The position numbers and the translations under genes are program-made. From assembly GCF_002104995.1 (NCBI RefSeq), contig NW_024468262.1, positions 434,001 to 498,000 on the forward strand: DNA of 64,000 nucleotides, written 5' to 3'. Origin of the DNA: Linderina pennispora. Its lineage: Eukaryota > Kickxellomycota > Kickxellomycetes > Kickxellales > Kickxellaceae. This document shows positions 22,338 to 33,978 of the stretch, one piece after another (positions within the stretch are counted from its first letter, which is position 1; each line of letters begins with the position of its first letter). Under the pieces are notes generated by a model. It was given only the letters and a program-made list of their open reading frames with translations, was not told the DNA's origin and searched no databases.

Positions 22338-22551
22338 TTGCTAGGAAAGTATGACGAAATTCGGAAAGAACTGCGGAGATAGAAGGCAAAAGGGCTGATC
22401 GGAGGTTGAAATCAGGTGTAATTAAAAGCGCCTGGTGCTTTGGCTGGCAGACTTAGCTCGGAAGGCGGTCCAGGCAAGAGACCTCGCTAGCAAACTCCAA
22501 ACAACAGGCTCCCACTATTTACACTTTTAATCGCCTGCAAATTGCGCAACG

Positions 22552-24050
22552 ATGGCTCTTGAGAATTCGCCTGCCACGCTCGCCTCGGCACCGGGCAAAG
22601 TGCTGGTCGTCGGAGGGTACCTAGTGCTGGACCGCGCGCATAGCGGACTGGTGGTCGGCACCGATACATGCCTGTACGCAGCGGTCCAAACTCAGCCCCT
22701 CGATATCCCAGTCTCCAAAACCGAGCTTGCAGTCTCCGTGGTTTCGCCTCAGTTTGACTCTGCATGGTGGCAGTACGCCTTCGACACAGCCACAGGAAAG
22801 CTGCGCCAGCACGCCAGTGCAAACGACACCAGCAACCGGTTCGTCGAGGTGGTTCTCGAGTCCACGCTCAGCCTGGCCGCCGAGTATGTACCTGGAGCGC
22901 TCCGTAAGCATATTGTGGAAGGAGGTGGTCTGAAGATTGTGCTGGCAGCGGACAACGACTTTTACTCGCAGCGGGCGACACTGGACAGGCTCGGGCTACA
23001 GCTCAGCTCGGAGTCGCTTGCGCAGGATCCCACGCATGGGGCCGACCGGAACCACCCTACAGGGCGTGCACAAGACCGGGCTGGGCAGCTCGGCTGCAAT
23101 GGTGACATCGCTAGTTGCAGCACTGCTGGCACACCTCGGCGCTATATCTGTCGAGAGCCTTAATCCAGAGAACCACAGTGCTGAGGAGGCGCAGCGGAGC
23201 TTGAGGCTTGTGCACAACATCGCCCAGTATGCGCACTGCCTGGCGCAAGGCAAGATCGGGATCTGGATTCGACGTGTCATCGGCTGTCTACGGGTCGCAC
23301 GAGTACCGGCGATTCTCCCCCAGTGTGCTTGAGGATGCGATGGCGCAGACCGGGGATGTCGCCGCGGTGAAGGCAGCAGTGTCGCCCGAGAACGCCGCCT
23401 GGGACAATGAAGCCATTCCGGTGCAGATCCCGCCGGGCTTCACACTGCGTCTGGCTGATGTCGATGCTGGCAGCAACACGCCCAGCATGATCCGGAAGAT
23501 CCTGCAGTGGAAAAAGGCGTTCCCAGAGAAGTCTGACAAGTTGTGGCAGTCGCTGCATGGCGCTAATGCCCAGATCCGTGTGCTCTGGGACAAGCTGGCT
23601 GATGCACACCGCAGCGACCCCAAGGGTTATGACAGCGCCATCGCCTGGTGCGCTGAGCGTGCGAGCAACGAATGGAAGGCTGCTCCTACTTTCGAATCAA
23701 GCACAACGCAGCAGTTGCTAGTCGATTTGGTCAAGGCAATCCAGGGCGTTCGTGCGCTGCAACGCGAGCTGGGCGAAAATGCCGGTGTGCCGATCGAGCC
23801 GCCCAAGCAAACGCGGCTGCTGGATGCCTGCATGCAGGTGCCTGGCATTTGCATGGCTGCCGTGCCAGGCGCCGGCGGCTACGATGCTATCTACTGTGTT
23901 GCGCTAAGCGATGATGCCAGCCGGCGCGTGGAGGAGCTTTGGGCCCAGTGGACCGAGATGAGCGTCGGTCCCTTGCTGGCAAACCAGGCGTCCAGCGGCG
24001 TCTGCGCGCTCGATCCCGCGGCATACCCTGAGATCACCTCCAAGCTATGA
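22552..24050 (+). CDS. ERG8: Phosphomevalonate kinase
   Basis: GHMP kinase that converts mevalonate 5-phosphate to the diphosphate in isoprenoid and ergosterol synthesis. The start LASAPGKVLVVGGYLVLD is the first GHMP motif. The ATP loop KTGLGSSAAMVTSLVAALL is near 23080, and GSGFDVSSAVYGSHEY follows. The C-terminal motif PGAGGYDAIYCVAL is present. Two +1 breaks (near 23027 and 23263) occur; corrected length is 499 codons, typical for fungi. It shares an upstream region with COQ11. Confidence 0.92.
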
Positions 24051-24089
24051 GACGTGTTATTTTCAAAATGTGGAAATAAATGTGGAACT

Positions 24090-25131
24090 TTACTCCTCGT
24101 CGTCCTCGCTGTTCTTGCCAATGTTGGCCAGCGCATTCTGCACAATGTCGCACTTCTCCACCAGCACATCAATAGCCTGGGCAACCAGCTCCTCTGGTGC
24201 AATAATGCCCGTCGATTCGACATTGAAGATGAAGTGGTCGCGCACACGCGTCAAGCGCACCTTGCCTTCAAACTCCTTGTGTCTCAGCACCTCCCGGCTC
24301 ACAGTGTCCTTGCGCGGGTTGACCACCTTTGCCTTCCGCACGCCACCCTCCTCGACGACTTCAACGACACCAGGCGCGAAGCAGCTCTTGAACAGCTCCG
24401 CATCATCGCCGGTAATATCCTCGAGGATCTGAATCTCAGGCAGCAGACGGTACGAGGCTGTGGCCACCGGCGAGAATTTGGCATGGTCCTTGCCGACGCC
24501 CTTTTCGCAGTGCATCTCACACGAGATCGACTGGCCCGGGCGCAGCTTCGTGATCAGAATGTCGTCGTGGATCGGCTTGATCGGCTTATCGGCGAACCTC
24601 TCTGCCTGGTCACCCTTGGGGTCCCACACAAGGTCGCGCGAGTACACAGCGCTGTTCACGTACTTCTTCTTCGGGTCAGCCTCATCATCCGCTGCCTCGT
24701 TGTTCTTCGAGCACGCAATTTCCAGCTTAAACACAACGGTGTTTTGATCGGTCGGCAAGTCTGTCGGCCGCTTCCACTGGAACGCTGTCGGATCCGCGTT
24801 GATTGGAATCAGACCCAGGCGGTGTGCAAGAACCTCGTCCTGCACGATACCCGTGTTGTTGATCATGTACACCTTCTCGATGGCCACCGTCGGCACCTCC
24901 AGCAATCATAATCCGCCGCAGCGCGTTGGCAATGGACGAGTCAACGCCGATAAGGTCAAACTCGATGTCTGTCGGTGTTACGCGCACAATCTTCACGTCA
25001 AACGAGTCCTTGAAGCTCGCGAGGTTGAACGGAAGCTCTTTCTCGTCAAAGCCCATCGGGAACTCAGCCCCGTGGATGTTCTCCACACGATCCTCAAGGA
25101 TCACAACCCGGTTGCGGTCTGCCAGCGACAT
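24090..25131 (-). CDS. RPC40: RPAC1/RPC40, shared alpha-like subunit of RNA polymerases I and III
   Basis: Nuclear assembly-platform subunit that pairs with RPC19. It starts MSLADRNRVVILEDRVENIHG. The alpha-like dimerisation motif SSIANALRRIMIAEVPTVA is split by a +1 break (extra G near 24905), and IEKVYMINNTGIVQDEVLAHR-type sequence follows. The inserted domain and the C-terminal dimerisation half (DHFIFNVESTGIIAPEELV) are intact. Corrected length is 347 codons, near the yeast 335. It converges with ERG8 with about 40 bp between stops. Confidence 0.92.
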
Positions 25132-25290
25132 TGTATCGAAATGCTGTTTTGTAGTAAATGTGTATAGTGAACAAGCAAGTGAGAGCTGCTGTTGAATTGG
25201 AGCCGCTGTCGGTTTTGAAACTGCAAAAACTTTTTAAGCGGTGGTGGTGGCAAGGCGCGTTTTTTTTTTATGAAATCACCGATCAGCCAA

Positions 25291-26820
25291 TTATGATCTG
25301 CGCCGTTTCTTTGCGATGTCTTCGCTGTCGGCTGGTGAAATGCTCACCTTGCCGTCGTCGCCAACCGTCGCCGCTACACCTGCCTTCTCCAGCTGCGGAT
25401 CGTGGGCCATCTCCATAGCACTCATCTTGCTCACGTAGTCCTGGTTCGCCTGGTTTCCTTCCAGCAAGTTGCGCACCGCGATCCACTGCATGTTCCTTGA
25501 ATGTACGGGTGATTCTCGTCAATCCGCATGTGGTCGAGCACCAGCGCCAGCCCATCCAGTTCACGCATCAGATCCTGCACCTGCACATTGTGGTGTGCGG
25601 CATTGGAAATAATCCTGATCAGATCGCGCTTAAACATGAACAGGCGTGCCACAGAACTGTCAGTCTCGCCGCTGGCTGCCCTAGCCTCCTGCTCGCTAGC
25701 CCGCTCGATCCTGGGCAGATGCCTGTTGAGTAGGCCAAGCAAGCGTACAATGCTATGTAGAGTCTTTTGCTCGACCAGCATACTTGTCATAGATGCGTCT
25801 CCTAGCTCCGTCACTGTGCCCAATATCGACACAAGTGCGCTGAAGCTACGGTGTGTGTCGACCACTCCGTCCATCTCCATGTCGCTGCTGCTGCTTATAT
25901 TGTACACCTCGGCAGGTAACTTCCCAGATATCCACTAGCAGCGCCTCAATCTGGGCCAGCAAGGTCGTAATGATGCGGATCTGATCCAGGGTGATGGCTG
26001 CAGCCTAGCTGCTGGTTTTTGTTTTCGTTGCAGAACACTGCCTAGAGCGTCAAGGAGACCGTACTGCTCGACCGACACCTCATTACCAATGATAGGTGGT
26101 AGCTGGCCAGCTGAAATCACCTGGTCAAGCACAGCATACAAGACGTTCTTCAGCTCCGATTCGTCATCTTCGTTCTCGCCAAACATCTCTCCAATCTTGC
26201 TCACCACCAGCCGGCCAGCGTCGCTCTGACACAGCAGTTCGGTTGCTGGGAGATCGTCCTTAATAGAGTTAAGGATCAGTACCAGACACGCCATGTTCGT
26301 CTTGCTATTGACCGATGCCAGCAAGTACCATATCATCGTGTTCATTGGTGACGCTGACGGTGCCAGTTCAGTTTCAAACAAAGAACGCTGGATTTTCTTG
26401 TTTCCAGTAGCAATATTGGACAACGCCTGCGCAGCAAACGACACGCATTTCATTGCTTCCGGGCATGTAATCTCGCGTACCACAAGTTGGTGAATGACTC
26501 GGGAGATATACGCGAGAATGCCAGCATCGAAGGCGCTGTCCTGGTTTGCCTTGTTCATCGCTGCCGAGTTGCGAATGAATATACACAGATCGCCAAGCCC
26601 CTCGGACCTAATCGCTGTCAAGGTATCATGTGCATCCTCTAAGGATCCAATGTCAGACAGGTCGAAATAACGCCTTGACATCTGTCCACACTGCCGAGCC
26701 AACCACTGTCGAGATGTGCGGCCGGGACGGATGTGGCGAATTCAGTTTCAGCTGAGCGCACTTGTCACGAAACACTACCAGCCGCTCTAACACTTGGTGA
26801 TCTAGGTTTTCCTCGTCCAT
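25291..26820 (-). CDS. Ataxin-10/CTR86-like armadillo-fold protein
   Basis: It starts MDEENLDHQVLERLVVFRDK at 26820. Helical armadillo-type repeats run through the centre (AAQALSNIATGNKKIQ, MACLVLILNSIKDDLP, LIRIISNAAHHNVQVQDLM). The ataxin-10 signature DENHPYI-EHAVIAVRNLLEGNQANQ lies near 25450-25530 and the tail ends SEDIAKKRRRS. About six +1 breaks (near 26685, two between 25990 and 26025, 25921, and two near 25490-25500) are needed, giving about 508 codons. Ataxin-10 relatives are scaffolds; yeast Ctr86 is essential. Repeated single-base breaks in a conserved gene favour sequence error over decay. Confidence 0.75.
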
Positions 26821-27382
26821 GCTGAATAGTAAAAGTGATGCTTGGAAACACAACGGTTGAAGTAAGCAACGAGGCACAAAAAATGTAAATTTGAGCTTTG
26901 ACGTCCTAGTAAATTTGGACATCAAAATGGGTTTGGGCCCAGAAACATGAGCTGTACGATTGAGCACCTTGTGTGGCTGTCGATCTGGATACTCAGATGA
27001 ACACAGCACTGCGCTATTTCGGAGTACATTTCGAACACTGCCTTACACAACCGTGCACATTATCAAGTACACTTCTCAATTGCATTAAATGTGGCTTCCA
27101 TGTATCCGACAGCATCGCATGGCGATAAGCAACGGAGTCGGCGAAATAGGAGCTTGATATTGGAGTTATTCTCGGCCGCATTTGGCACCGGGCGTGCCAC
27201 AGGAGACAACTGTCCGGTATGCGACGCTCCAAAGGAGGCGCTCCACGAACAGTCGCCGTAAAAGTACGAGCCCAGCAATTTGACTTAACGACCTTGTATA
27301 TGATTTCCCCAACCACTCGCCCAGCATTTCGCAACTCTGACTACCTCAATCAGGGATTTCCAGTGATTATGGATTCGAATAC
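26821..27382. other. Intergenic, possible small coding remnant
   Basis: 560 bp between two minus-strand genes. A minus-strand stretch at 27063-27278 (about 70 codons, containing YFYGDCSWSASFG and RLRCLSPCDAVGYM) looks somewhat protein-like, but has no start-to-stop structure or domain I recognise. It may be a fragment. The left boundary of the inverted duplication lies about 300 bp beyond this interval. Confidence 0.3.
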
Positions 27383-28215
27383 CTAGATGAAAACGATAAT
27401 CCCCAAATCCAGCATCTCGAACAGCCCAGCCAGATCAACTGACTCGCACTCGTCGCGGATCGATGTCCGGTCCAGCACGACCATCGACCAGAGCCCGGGA
27501 CCTGACCTGGTAACAACCAGAGCCGCATCGGAAAAATGGGCCAGGGTGATCTGGCTGCTTGCCTTACCAGGATCGGCTAGCGAGCGCTTGAACACCAAGC
27601 ACCCGAGTGCCTGCATTGCCGGTCTGCTATTGCTGAGGTTGACCCAGCTCTGGATGCCTCGAGCAGTAGTGATTACAAGAATCCTGTCCTTGCCACTGGA
27701 CCTGCTGATCTGGTCAGCAATGGCTTGCATTGCGTCATCGTGCAGAGACATGCTGAGGGGAGTGTCAGGACGACCGGTGCTAGATCGAACATCCATCTGC
27801 CACAGGTACCAGTACGAGCCCAGGTGGGCACGGAGCTGCTCAGCCATACGCACTGGGGCGACAATGGATAAATGGACTGGTGTTGTGTACGCATTCCCGA
27901 CTCCTGCAACTGTGCCTACACAGGTCAGAATGGTGAGCTGCATGGCAAAGCAGTTCTAGTTGCAAATGCACGCTGTGCCTTACCATTCACCGTGCAAACA
28001 AGAGTGTCGATGCATGGTGCCAGGATCTCTGCTAGCCAGCGTGGCAGGTGCCCGGTCTTTTCAAAGCTGCTATTATAGACGCCGATAGCGTTGGCGTCAT
28101 GGGTGTTGCTGGGCTCGCGCCTCAGCTCGATGCATTCGCAGACCGATGTCAGCCCTGTGTAGTACTGCCGCCCGACGACATGTGATTTGAACTGCCCGTG
28201 GACAACTGGCGCCAT
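27383..28215 (-). CDS. HIRAN-domain protein with degenerate SNF2/HLTF-like tail (left, full copy)
   Basis: Two exons, 28215-27984 and 27915-27383, with a 68-nt intron (GTAAGG...TGTAG), 255 codons. Residues 1-100 form a HIRAN domain (SHVVGRQYYTG, EPSNTHDANAIGVYN, GHLPRWLAEILAP, then VAGVGNAYTTPVHLSI). In HLTF/RAD5 this domain binds 3' DNA ends at stalled forks. The remainder resembles parts of the SNF2 helicase (ILVITTARGIQSW like motif Ia; ALVVTRSGPGLWSMVVLDRTS where DEAH motif II should be). It has no Walker A and stops before the second RecA lobe. Without an ATPase it could only bind DNA, which is an inference. It crosses the left edge of the inverted repeat. Confidence 0.65.
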
Positions 28216-28841
28216 TATACAGGTGCAGGTTGGTAGATGAGGAAGGCAAAGGCAGCCGTTTGCCTCAAGAGCTCACTGCCGGTCGGCGCATTTTATGTGC
28301 CGCCGAACAGCGCGTTCAGTAAAAGCAGTCAGATCACGTGCGCTCCCACTATCACTGCTGGGCAGCCGCCCCATGCGGCTGCGGCTAAATTTCCAGCGCT
28401 GCAGCGGAGAAAGTGGAGAAAAAATCGATCAAAAAAAGCATCGATTCTGCCACGGTTGTAAGTCGTCACTTGAGCGCTGCAATCGCTAGAGGGCCGCTCG
28501 CTTCTGAGCGGCGGTCCGTGTTTCGTATATCGCAGATGCGGGGACATATAAAGGAACCGGGCCGCAAATTCCAATTTGCCTTCCGAGCCGAAGCTCCTCG
28601 TATATCTCGCAACACACACACATACACACCAGATACATACATGAACACAACAAGGAGTCAATCCACAGCCTTGGAGCGGGAGGATCTGTCGATTAGGCCG
28701 CCACCGGAGCTGCTGCTGAGCCCAGGTGCTTGGCGTGCGTGAAGAGCGTCTGCCAAGCAATTGGCGCACTTTCTTTTCTCCACTTTCGCAACGCTCACCA
28801 GTCTGCTGTTTTTATTTTTGCTTTCTACGACCTCGCATTCC
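28216..28841. promoter_or_regulatory. Shared divergent promoter region (left arm)
   Basis: 626 bp between the HIRAN gene (minus) and the F-box gene (plus), duplicated in the right arm at 56702-57335. A TATA-like CATATAAAGG lies at 28545-28554, oriented toward the F-box gene. A short CA microsatellite (about 28613-28630) follows and is longer in the right copy. Confidence 0.45.
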
Positions 28842-30404
28842 ATGTCGAATTCGCAGCTTGAGCTCAGCCAGCTCGCTGGGGGAGATGTCCTAAGGCAGGC
28901 TCTGAGCATCGTGTATGGCGACATTGCATACAGACGGTTTAACCTCGGCGAGTACCGCATTGTTGCCGAGCTGGCCACCGTCTGCCGCACCTGGCACCTG
29001 GCTCTGGGCAAGTACCTTTACCGCACAGTATTCATCGAGCGTGTCTTTACGGATGGCACCACCGACGGCGACGGAGGATCCAAAAAATCCAAGTTCGTGA
29101 CCAATATTGGTGCTATAGTTGCTGCGGGCATGTCCGGCCACACACAGCACATCAGGGCGCGAGCCATCATGCGGCCAGTGAGAACACCGCGGTTCGACCG
29201 GATGCTCGAGTTCTGTGGGTTCGGGTCCGCCGACTGGGGCTCGGTCAGGACCATATCGTTCAGGGCGGCATTTAGAGACGACCGAAATGCCCCTGTTGAT
29301 GAGCATGCCCAGGAATCCGCTGCCTACCTCATCCGGCATCTGCCAGGGCTCACAGACATTAAGGGCAGTGTCTCCATCTACTCGCCGGTCATCAGCGGGA
29401 TCTATTCACGCTTATTGCACCACTTCATGCCCCAGCTCAATATGCTCATCATCGGCAAGCACCTGTCAAAATTCAAGCTCGACCAGTTTCCTGAGAGCAT
29501 TACAGTTATAACACTTGATGCACGCTCGCTGGCCCAGGCTGAGGGCATTCCTCGTGTCCTAGCTGCACCACTGCGGACAATGACCATCACCAACGTCAAC
29601 AGCGACTTTTCGTGGGATCTGTTTGTCGGACCTGCCTCTGGTTGCCTCGAGTTTCCCAGCCTGGCGAATCTTAGTCTGAGCTGCCAGGAGGGCCAGATCC
29701 CGCTCAAGCTCGACAGTGGCCAGATCAACGCAAGGTTCCCACGCCTCCGGACTCTGCACATTGGGCGCCCAAGCTCCTTCTTTACGGACCCCTGTACTGT
29801 TCTCGGAGGCTTACGTCTAGAGTCATTGACTATCCACGAGGACATTAGTCGCCTTGGGAAATTCGACCCGCGACTGATTACTGACTTGAAACATCTTGAG
29901 ATTGAGACGGCGAATGGTATAATCCAGCTGAATGACGCCTGGAATGTGGCCATATCACAGCTGCTCACAACAGAGTCGCAGGTCAGAGCGGCTAAGCTGA
30001 GCCTCCTACCATCGCCATCTCCATTCAGCGGAACTGTCAGATGGCCATATCTTCAGAAGCTGGAGCTCAACGTGATGAGATACGACTGGGAGGGATACGA
30101 GCGGCTTATATCGCAACTGCCGTGTCTCAGGAGCCTGAGGATTAGACACGGGAGCAGTGATTACCATGCTGAACCGCTTGGTGAACCCAGCGATGTTAAG
30201 AGCTCTATCAGCATAAGCCTAGAAAAGCTGGTCATTGATAGCGCAGACTATTCAGTAGGCAGCCATTTGCCGTGGGTAGAACAGCTGGTGCTGCGAATTC
30301 CCTCGCTGATGACGCTGTGGGTCCCACCAAATGACAAGCCATACTTTGTCGGGCTGATAGCCTTACACAAACGGGATATTTGTGTCAACGACTATGAAGA
30401 GTAG
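28842..30404 (+). CDS. F-box-like/LRR-type protein A (left copy)
   Basis: 520-residue intact frame. The first ATG is at 28842; the in-frame upstream extension begins with TTG and is not used. Residues about 15-70 contain an F-box-like helical pattern ending ELATVCRTWHLALGKYLYRTV. The rest is a series of hydrophobic beta-strand/helix units of the LRR or solenoid kind (LTDIKGSVSIYSP, ITVITLDARSLAQA, LRSLRIRHGSS, LEKLVIDSADYSV). Such proteins usually link substrates to SKP1-cullin ubiquitin ligases. The inverted copy at 55139-56701 has the same length. An upstream exon at about 28641 is possible (it ends in an ELLLSPG-like F-box start) but is not proven. Confidence 0.7.
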   Translation: MSNSQLELSQLAGGDVLRQALSIVYGDIAYRRFNLGEYRIVAELATVCRTWHLALGKYLYRTVFIERVFTDGTTDGDGGSKKSKFVTNIGAIVAAGMSGHTQHIRARAIMRPVRTPRFDRMLEFCGFGSADWGSVRTISFRAAFRDDRNAPVDEHAQESAAYLIRHLPGLTDIKGSVSIYSPVISGIYSRLLHHFMPQLNMLIIGKHLSKFKLDQFPESITVITLDARSLAQAEGIPRVLAAPLRTMTITNVNSDFSWDLFVGPASGCLEFPSLANLSLSCQEGQIPLKLDSGQINARFPRLRTLHIGRPSSFFTDPCTVLGGLRLESLTIHEDISRLGKFDPRLITDLKHLEIETANGIIQLNDAWNVAISQLLTTESQVRAAKLSLLPSPSPFSGTVRWPYLQKLELNVMRYDWEGYERLISQLPCLRSLRIRHGSSDYHAEPLGEPSDVKSSISISLEKLVIDSADYSVGSHLPWVEQLVLRIPSLMTLWVPPNDKPYFVGLIALHKRDICVNDYEE

Positions 30405-32325
30405 ATGAGTAAAATGGCTGATGTAGTCGAAATCCTCTTGCTACAGCAAACTGTGCAGGCCACGCAACGCCAGTTGTTAACTTGGGGGAATGAGTGGTTA
30501 TAGAATATATGGAAAAAATAACTTCTCAAATTGACTGAGGGGAAGAAGGAAGGCTGGTCGTCTGTCTGGGCCTTTGTACGTATGCGTTTCGGCCTTGTCT
30601 ATGGTGGCGCAGGGGGACTCCGGACCCCGAATGTCAACACCAGTAATATTAGAAATAGAGAGGTTGGTTTGATGAAATGTTTATTAAGACTCCGCCAGAG
30701 GGTACCGGATCCAAAAGCATCTACAGTGGAAGATGGGGATAATGGTCTTGGTGAAGGATCTCTTGCAAAGGTTTGGTTTGTAGGGGTGGTCGAGCGTCTT
30801 GGTTTGGTGCTGATACTCTGGACTGCTAAAAGTATAATAAGACTATCCTATATCCATGTTCATTTGCCTCTCATCGGGCTCCATGGCTCCCAGGGGAGGA
30901 GAGGAACTCGGCGAATGGCCAAGGGCAGAGGGGGTATATATATTCCCCATGCTCGTTTGCAGTTCACCAGGCACTACCACTTCAGAAAGTGGAAGGGTAC
31001 CAGAGGGGAAGGGAAGGCTGAAGGATGAAAGAATAGAAAGGATTTTGAGAGAGCTAGAGAAGGAAGGGGGGGCTATGAACAGCGAGAACAGCATGTGTGT
31101 AGGCTGCTGAGGTACCATCCTCAAGCACAAAATGGATTTTCTTCAAAAAGTGCAAGTCACTGTGAAAGCCAAGTACCGAGGGCTGGATACTGCAGCTCCG
31201 GTACTAGTTCTGTTGAGGCTGCAGCTGGAGCTTGGGATGAGAGTACCATTGTCCATAAGGAGCTGTACTGTGCGGATCTATTTCTATTGCCATCTATGCA
31301 CATTTGGCGCATTCAAAGAGGAGGTGAAACAGCGAAAAACAAGGCAGGTTTGCCTCTAAGCCGCCAGGAGCAAAAAATGGTGATGAGTGAAAATACTGGC
31401 GAGGGAAATTTGTTTTGGCATGACAGCAGCCGCTCAATTTCTCTACAACGAGCGAGTCTCTCCCTGGAACCAAAGAAATTCCCTGTTCACAAAAAATGCC
31501 TCAACACAGCACAATAGACTTGATACCATCAATATATCCAATATGCTCTATAGAACTGCTGCAATCACATCCTGGCACTGCAAACAGGTAGGGCGCCTGG
31601 TGCCAGCCACCAGCGAGCCAAGGACTGTCATCTGAAAAACAGCAGTCATCGACGGGGTAGACTGGCTAGTGTGGATATGGACATAAAACTCGCTGAAGCC
31701 TTTACAGCATCAAGCCCGGGATACCAGCGGTGGTATACATGACCCTTAGGAATCCTAAACCACTCCTGAAATCTATCCGTCAAAACACAGCTCCACCCAA
31801 ACAACCTTCAACTATGTTTTTTGTCATGTCAGATCTAAGTGAGGATGAATCCAGGCTTCCTCAAAGTAAACAGCCGCGCCTTCTCATTCTCAAGAATAAA
31901 CCCGCTCCTGACAGTGCTTTAATCATCCGGTGTCAACAGTCACCTCCTTCCAGAAAACATCATTTGTAGATATACTTTGTAGTAATAGGCTTCAGTCAAC
32001 TGTACAATAACAGCATAAAAACTGCAAGTTGGCAAGAGACACTGGCCTGGAGAAGATATTGGAAAGCGCTTTTGTATATCGGCTTGGCTAGTGAGCTGAC
32101 TGAGTGCAGTAGCCAACATCTTTTGTCGTACATTGGGGCCCATCTGCAGGTGTGTCCTAAGGAGTAATATTCGCAGTTCTGCTGTCTGAACAAGCCGTAT
32201 TCATTGCAACCCCATGACCTACCCTAACTAGCCGACTCCACATCAAGGAGATAAACTTTCATTTCATTTGATTTTAAAATCTGTCCTCTACCTCTACCTC
32301 TATCATCAATCACATATTTGCTGCT
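30405..32325. other. Intergenic within left arm
   Basis: 1921 bp between F-box-like genes A and B with no supported gene, yet well conserved in the right arm. It contains a 170-bp segment bounded by the direct repeats CAACGCCAG (30465-30473) and CAACACCAG (30635-30643) that is absent from the right arm. It lacks the LTR found there. Short frames here are not domain-bearing. Confidence 0.6.
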
Positions 32326-33978
32326 ATGGACTCGACGGTATTCCCTGTACAAAACGTCCCACCTGACATTCTCTATCCTATTTTCGATTGCGTTGAGTAT
32401 GGCAGGAAGCTGAAGAACGAGTGGGAAAAGTTGGGTCACAAAAAGGTGGCTGATGGTACCAAGTCGCTTCTTTCAATTGCGCAGGTCTGTCACTCATGGA
32501 GAACTGCAGCGCTACCCTACTTTTACCAAAGCACCGAAACACTTCTAGGGCCTGTGTTGGATGTATCTGATTATTGCCCTGAGATGGATTGCCCAAACCT
32601 CTTTATGGCAGCCGCTGCTGGACACAGCCAACTTGTTCGCTCAGCACATTTCTACCTTTCACTCGACCGCATTATTGACGGCATCTCCACCCGCTTGCTG
32701 AGTGCTGGCGCTCTTTCCACCGCGACTTTCCCAAACGTGACTGAGATCGTGCTCTATTTCTACAGCAGCAAGATATTTTTTAACGGCGACTATTCCGCAA
32801 AAGTCGGGCGATTCATTGAGCGCACCCGCCAACTGTTTCCCAACGCACAGGACTGCTCGCTCACTGTTCATTCGGGGTTGTGGATCGGCAAGGGGGACAT
32901 GTACAGAGACCTAATGGGTATTCTCTTTCCAACACCGAGAACCTTAATATTCCGCGACCTGGCGAATGCAAATGCCGTTCTGCATGGTGGCTTCAGCGCT
33001 GGGATTCAGCGTGTTTATCTCGAAATTGGTCATTCTTTTGAATGTCCGATTGTTCATTCAAACAGGGATACCATCGAAGAGCTTGTGCTTCATATATCAC
33101 TAGATCTCAGCCCGTGGCAAGCTGAAGGAGATATATCCGACGACCTGGAATCTTTATTCTGTAACACGTATCCGGAACTCACCAGCCTATCCATCGAGAC
33201 GGGACCGCACGTGGTAGGGAATTTTCATATGCCTGATGTCAACCCATTTCCATTGCTGACTAGCCTTTCCTTGAACACACGCTGTGACATTGACATTGGT
33301 GTTGTGGCCGACGACTGTGGCGAAAATCTAACATCGCTTACGATGCACCTCACTGTGCCCATTTTCAGATCGCTTCGTGGCCGTGTGTTCCCTAACCTCA
33401 AATATGTCCGTATTCGGAGCACTGACTTCTCGGCTGCCTCCAATGCTATAGGCAATGTGATTGAGGTTACATATATGCCGTTTTTGGTTGCGCCCAATGC
33501 TGAGTATATCGAGAACTGCTACAGCCTGCTTAGCTTCGGCCGGTCTCTGCCGTCTATCATCCCACCAAACCACTCGAACCCGCACCTTCGGCACCTAATC
33601 ATCAGGAATATTATACCTACGCTCAGCGTATTCCAGCAGGTCCTGGCTCATTTCCCAGGGCTCATTAGGATTGGAATTGATGGGATCGGATCAGACGAAG
33701 GAGACAGTCTTGATCGCTCTGATGGCGAGATTAGCAGGCTGATGGCCGAGCTCCCAATCTTCAGTGCTCGTCTGAGACGCGTTGATTTGAACACCTTATT
33801 GCCAGTCAAGCCGCAGCTGGTCGTCGCCATTTCGAGACTGCCTTCCCTCAGGATGGTTACCATCAGAAATGTCACTGGAATGCTGAGCCAGTACAAGGAA
33901 GAAATTGGAAAATCGGTATACGACGAGTATCGCGATAGCCTGAGCAGACCACTATTCTGTACCAATGGCCGCCAATAG
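32326..33978 (+). CDS. F-box/LRR-type protein B (left copy)
   Basis: Intact 550-residue frame with a clear ATG. The N-terminal F-box reads VPPDILYPIFDCV, then LLSIAQVCHSWRTAALPYFYQ, matching the LPxEIL...CxxWR pattern. Solenoid-like repeats follow, with regular strands (VTEIVLYFYSSKIFF, TLIFRDLANANAV, LTSLSIETGPH, LTSLSLNTRCDID, LRHLIIRNIIPT, LRMVTIRNVTGM). The predicted role is an SCF adaptor with an unknown target. The right copy at 51568-53220 has the same length with about 15 amino-acid changes. Confidence 0.75.
   Translation: MDSTVFPVQNVPPDILYPIFDCVEYGRKLKNEWEKLGHKKVADGTKSLLSIAQVCHSWRTAALPYFYQSTETLLGPVLDVSDYCPEMDCPNLFMAAAAGHSQLVRSAHFYLSLDRIIDGISTRLLSAGALSTATFPNVTEIVLYFYSSKIFFNGDYSAKVGRFIERTRQLFPNAQDCSLTVHSGLWIGKGDMYRDLMGILFPTPRTLIFRDLANANAVLHGGFSAGIQRVYLEIGHSFECPIVHSNRDTIEELVLHISLDLSPWQAEGDISDDLESLFCNTYPELTSLSIETGPHVVGNFHMPDVNPFPLLTSLSLNTRCDIDIGVVADDCGENLTSLTMHLTVPIFRSLRGRVFPNLKYVRIRSTDFSAASNAIGNVIEVTYMPFLVAPNAEYIENCYSLLSFGRSLPSIIPPNHSNPHLRHLIIRNIIPTLSVFQQVLAHFPGLIRIGIDGIGSDEGDSLDRSDGEISRLMAELPIFSARLRRVDLNTLLPVKPQLVVAISRLPSLRMVTIRNVTGMLSQYKEEIGKSVYDEYRDSLSRPLFCTNGRQ

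Noticed and set aside
27940-27950. Loss of a splice acceptor (AG to AA) in the right HIRAN copy
   Set aside because: The phase-correct acceptor is TGTAG about 25 bases further on, which is intact in both copies.
28761-28841. Signal-peptide-like N-terminus for F-box protein A
   Set aside because: The hydrophobic extension begins with TTG and lacks an ATG. It is more likely leader or intron sequence, so the ATG at 28842 was used.
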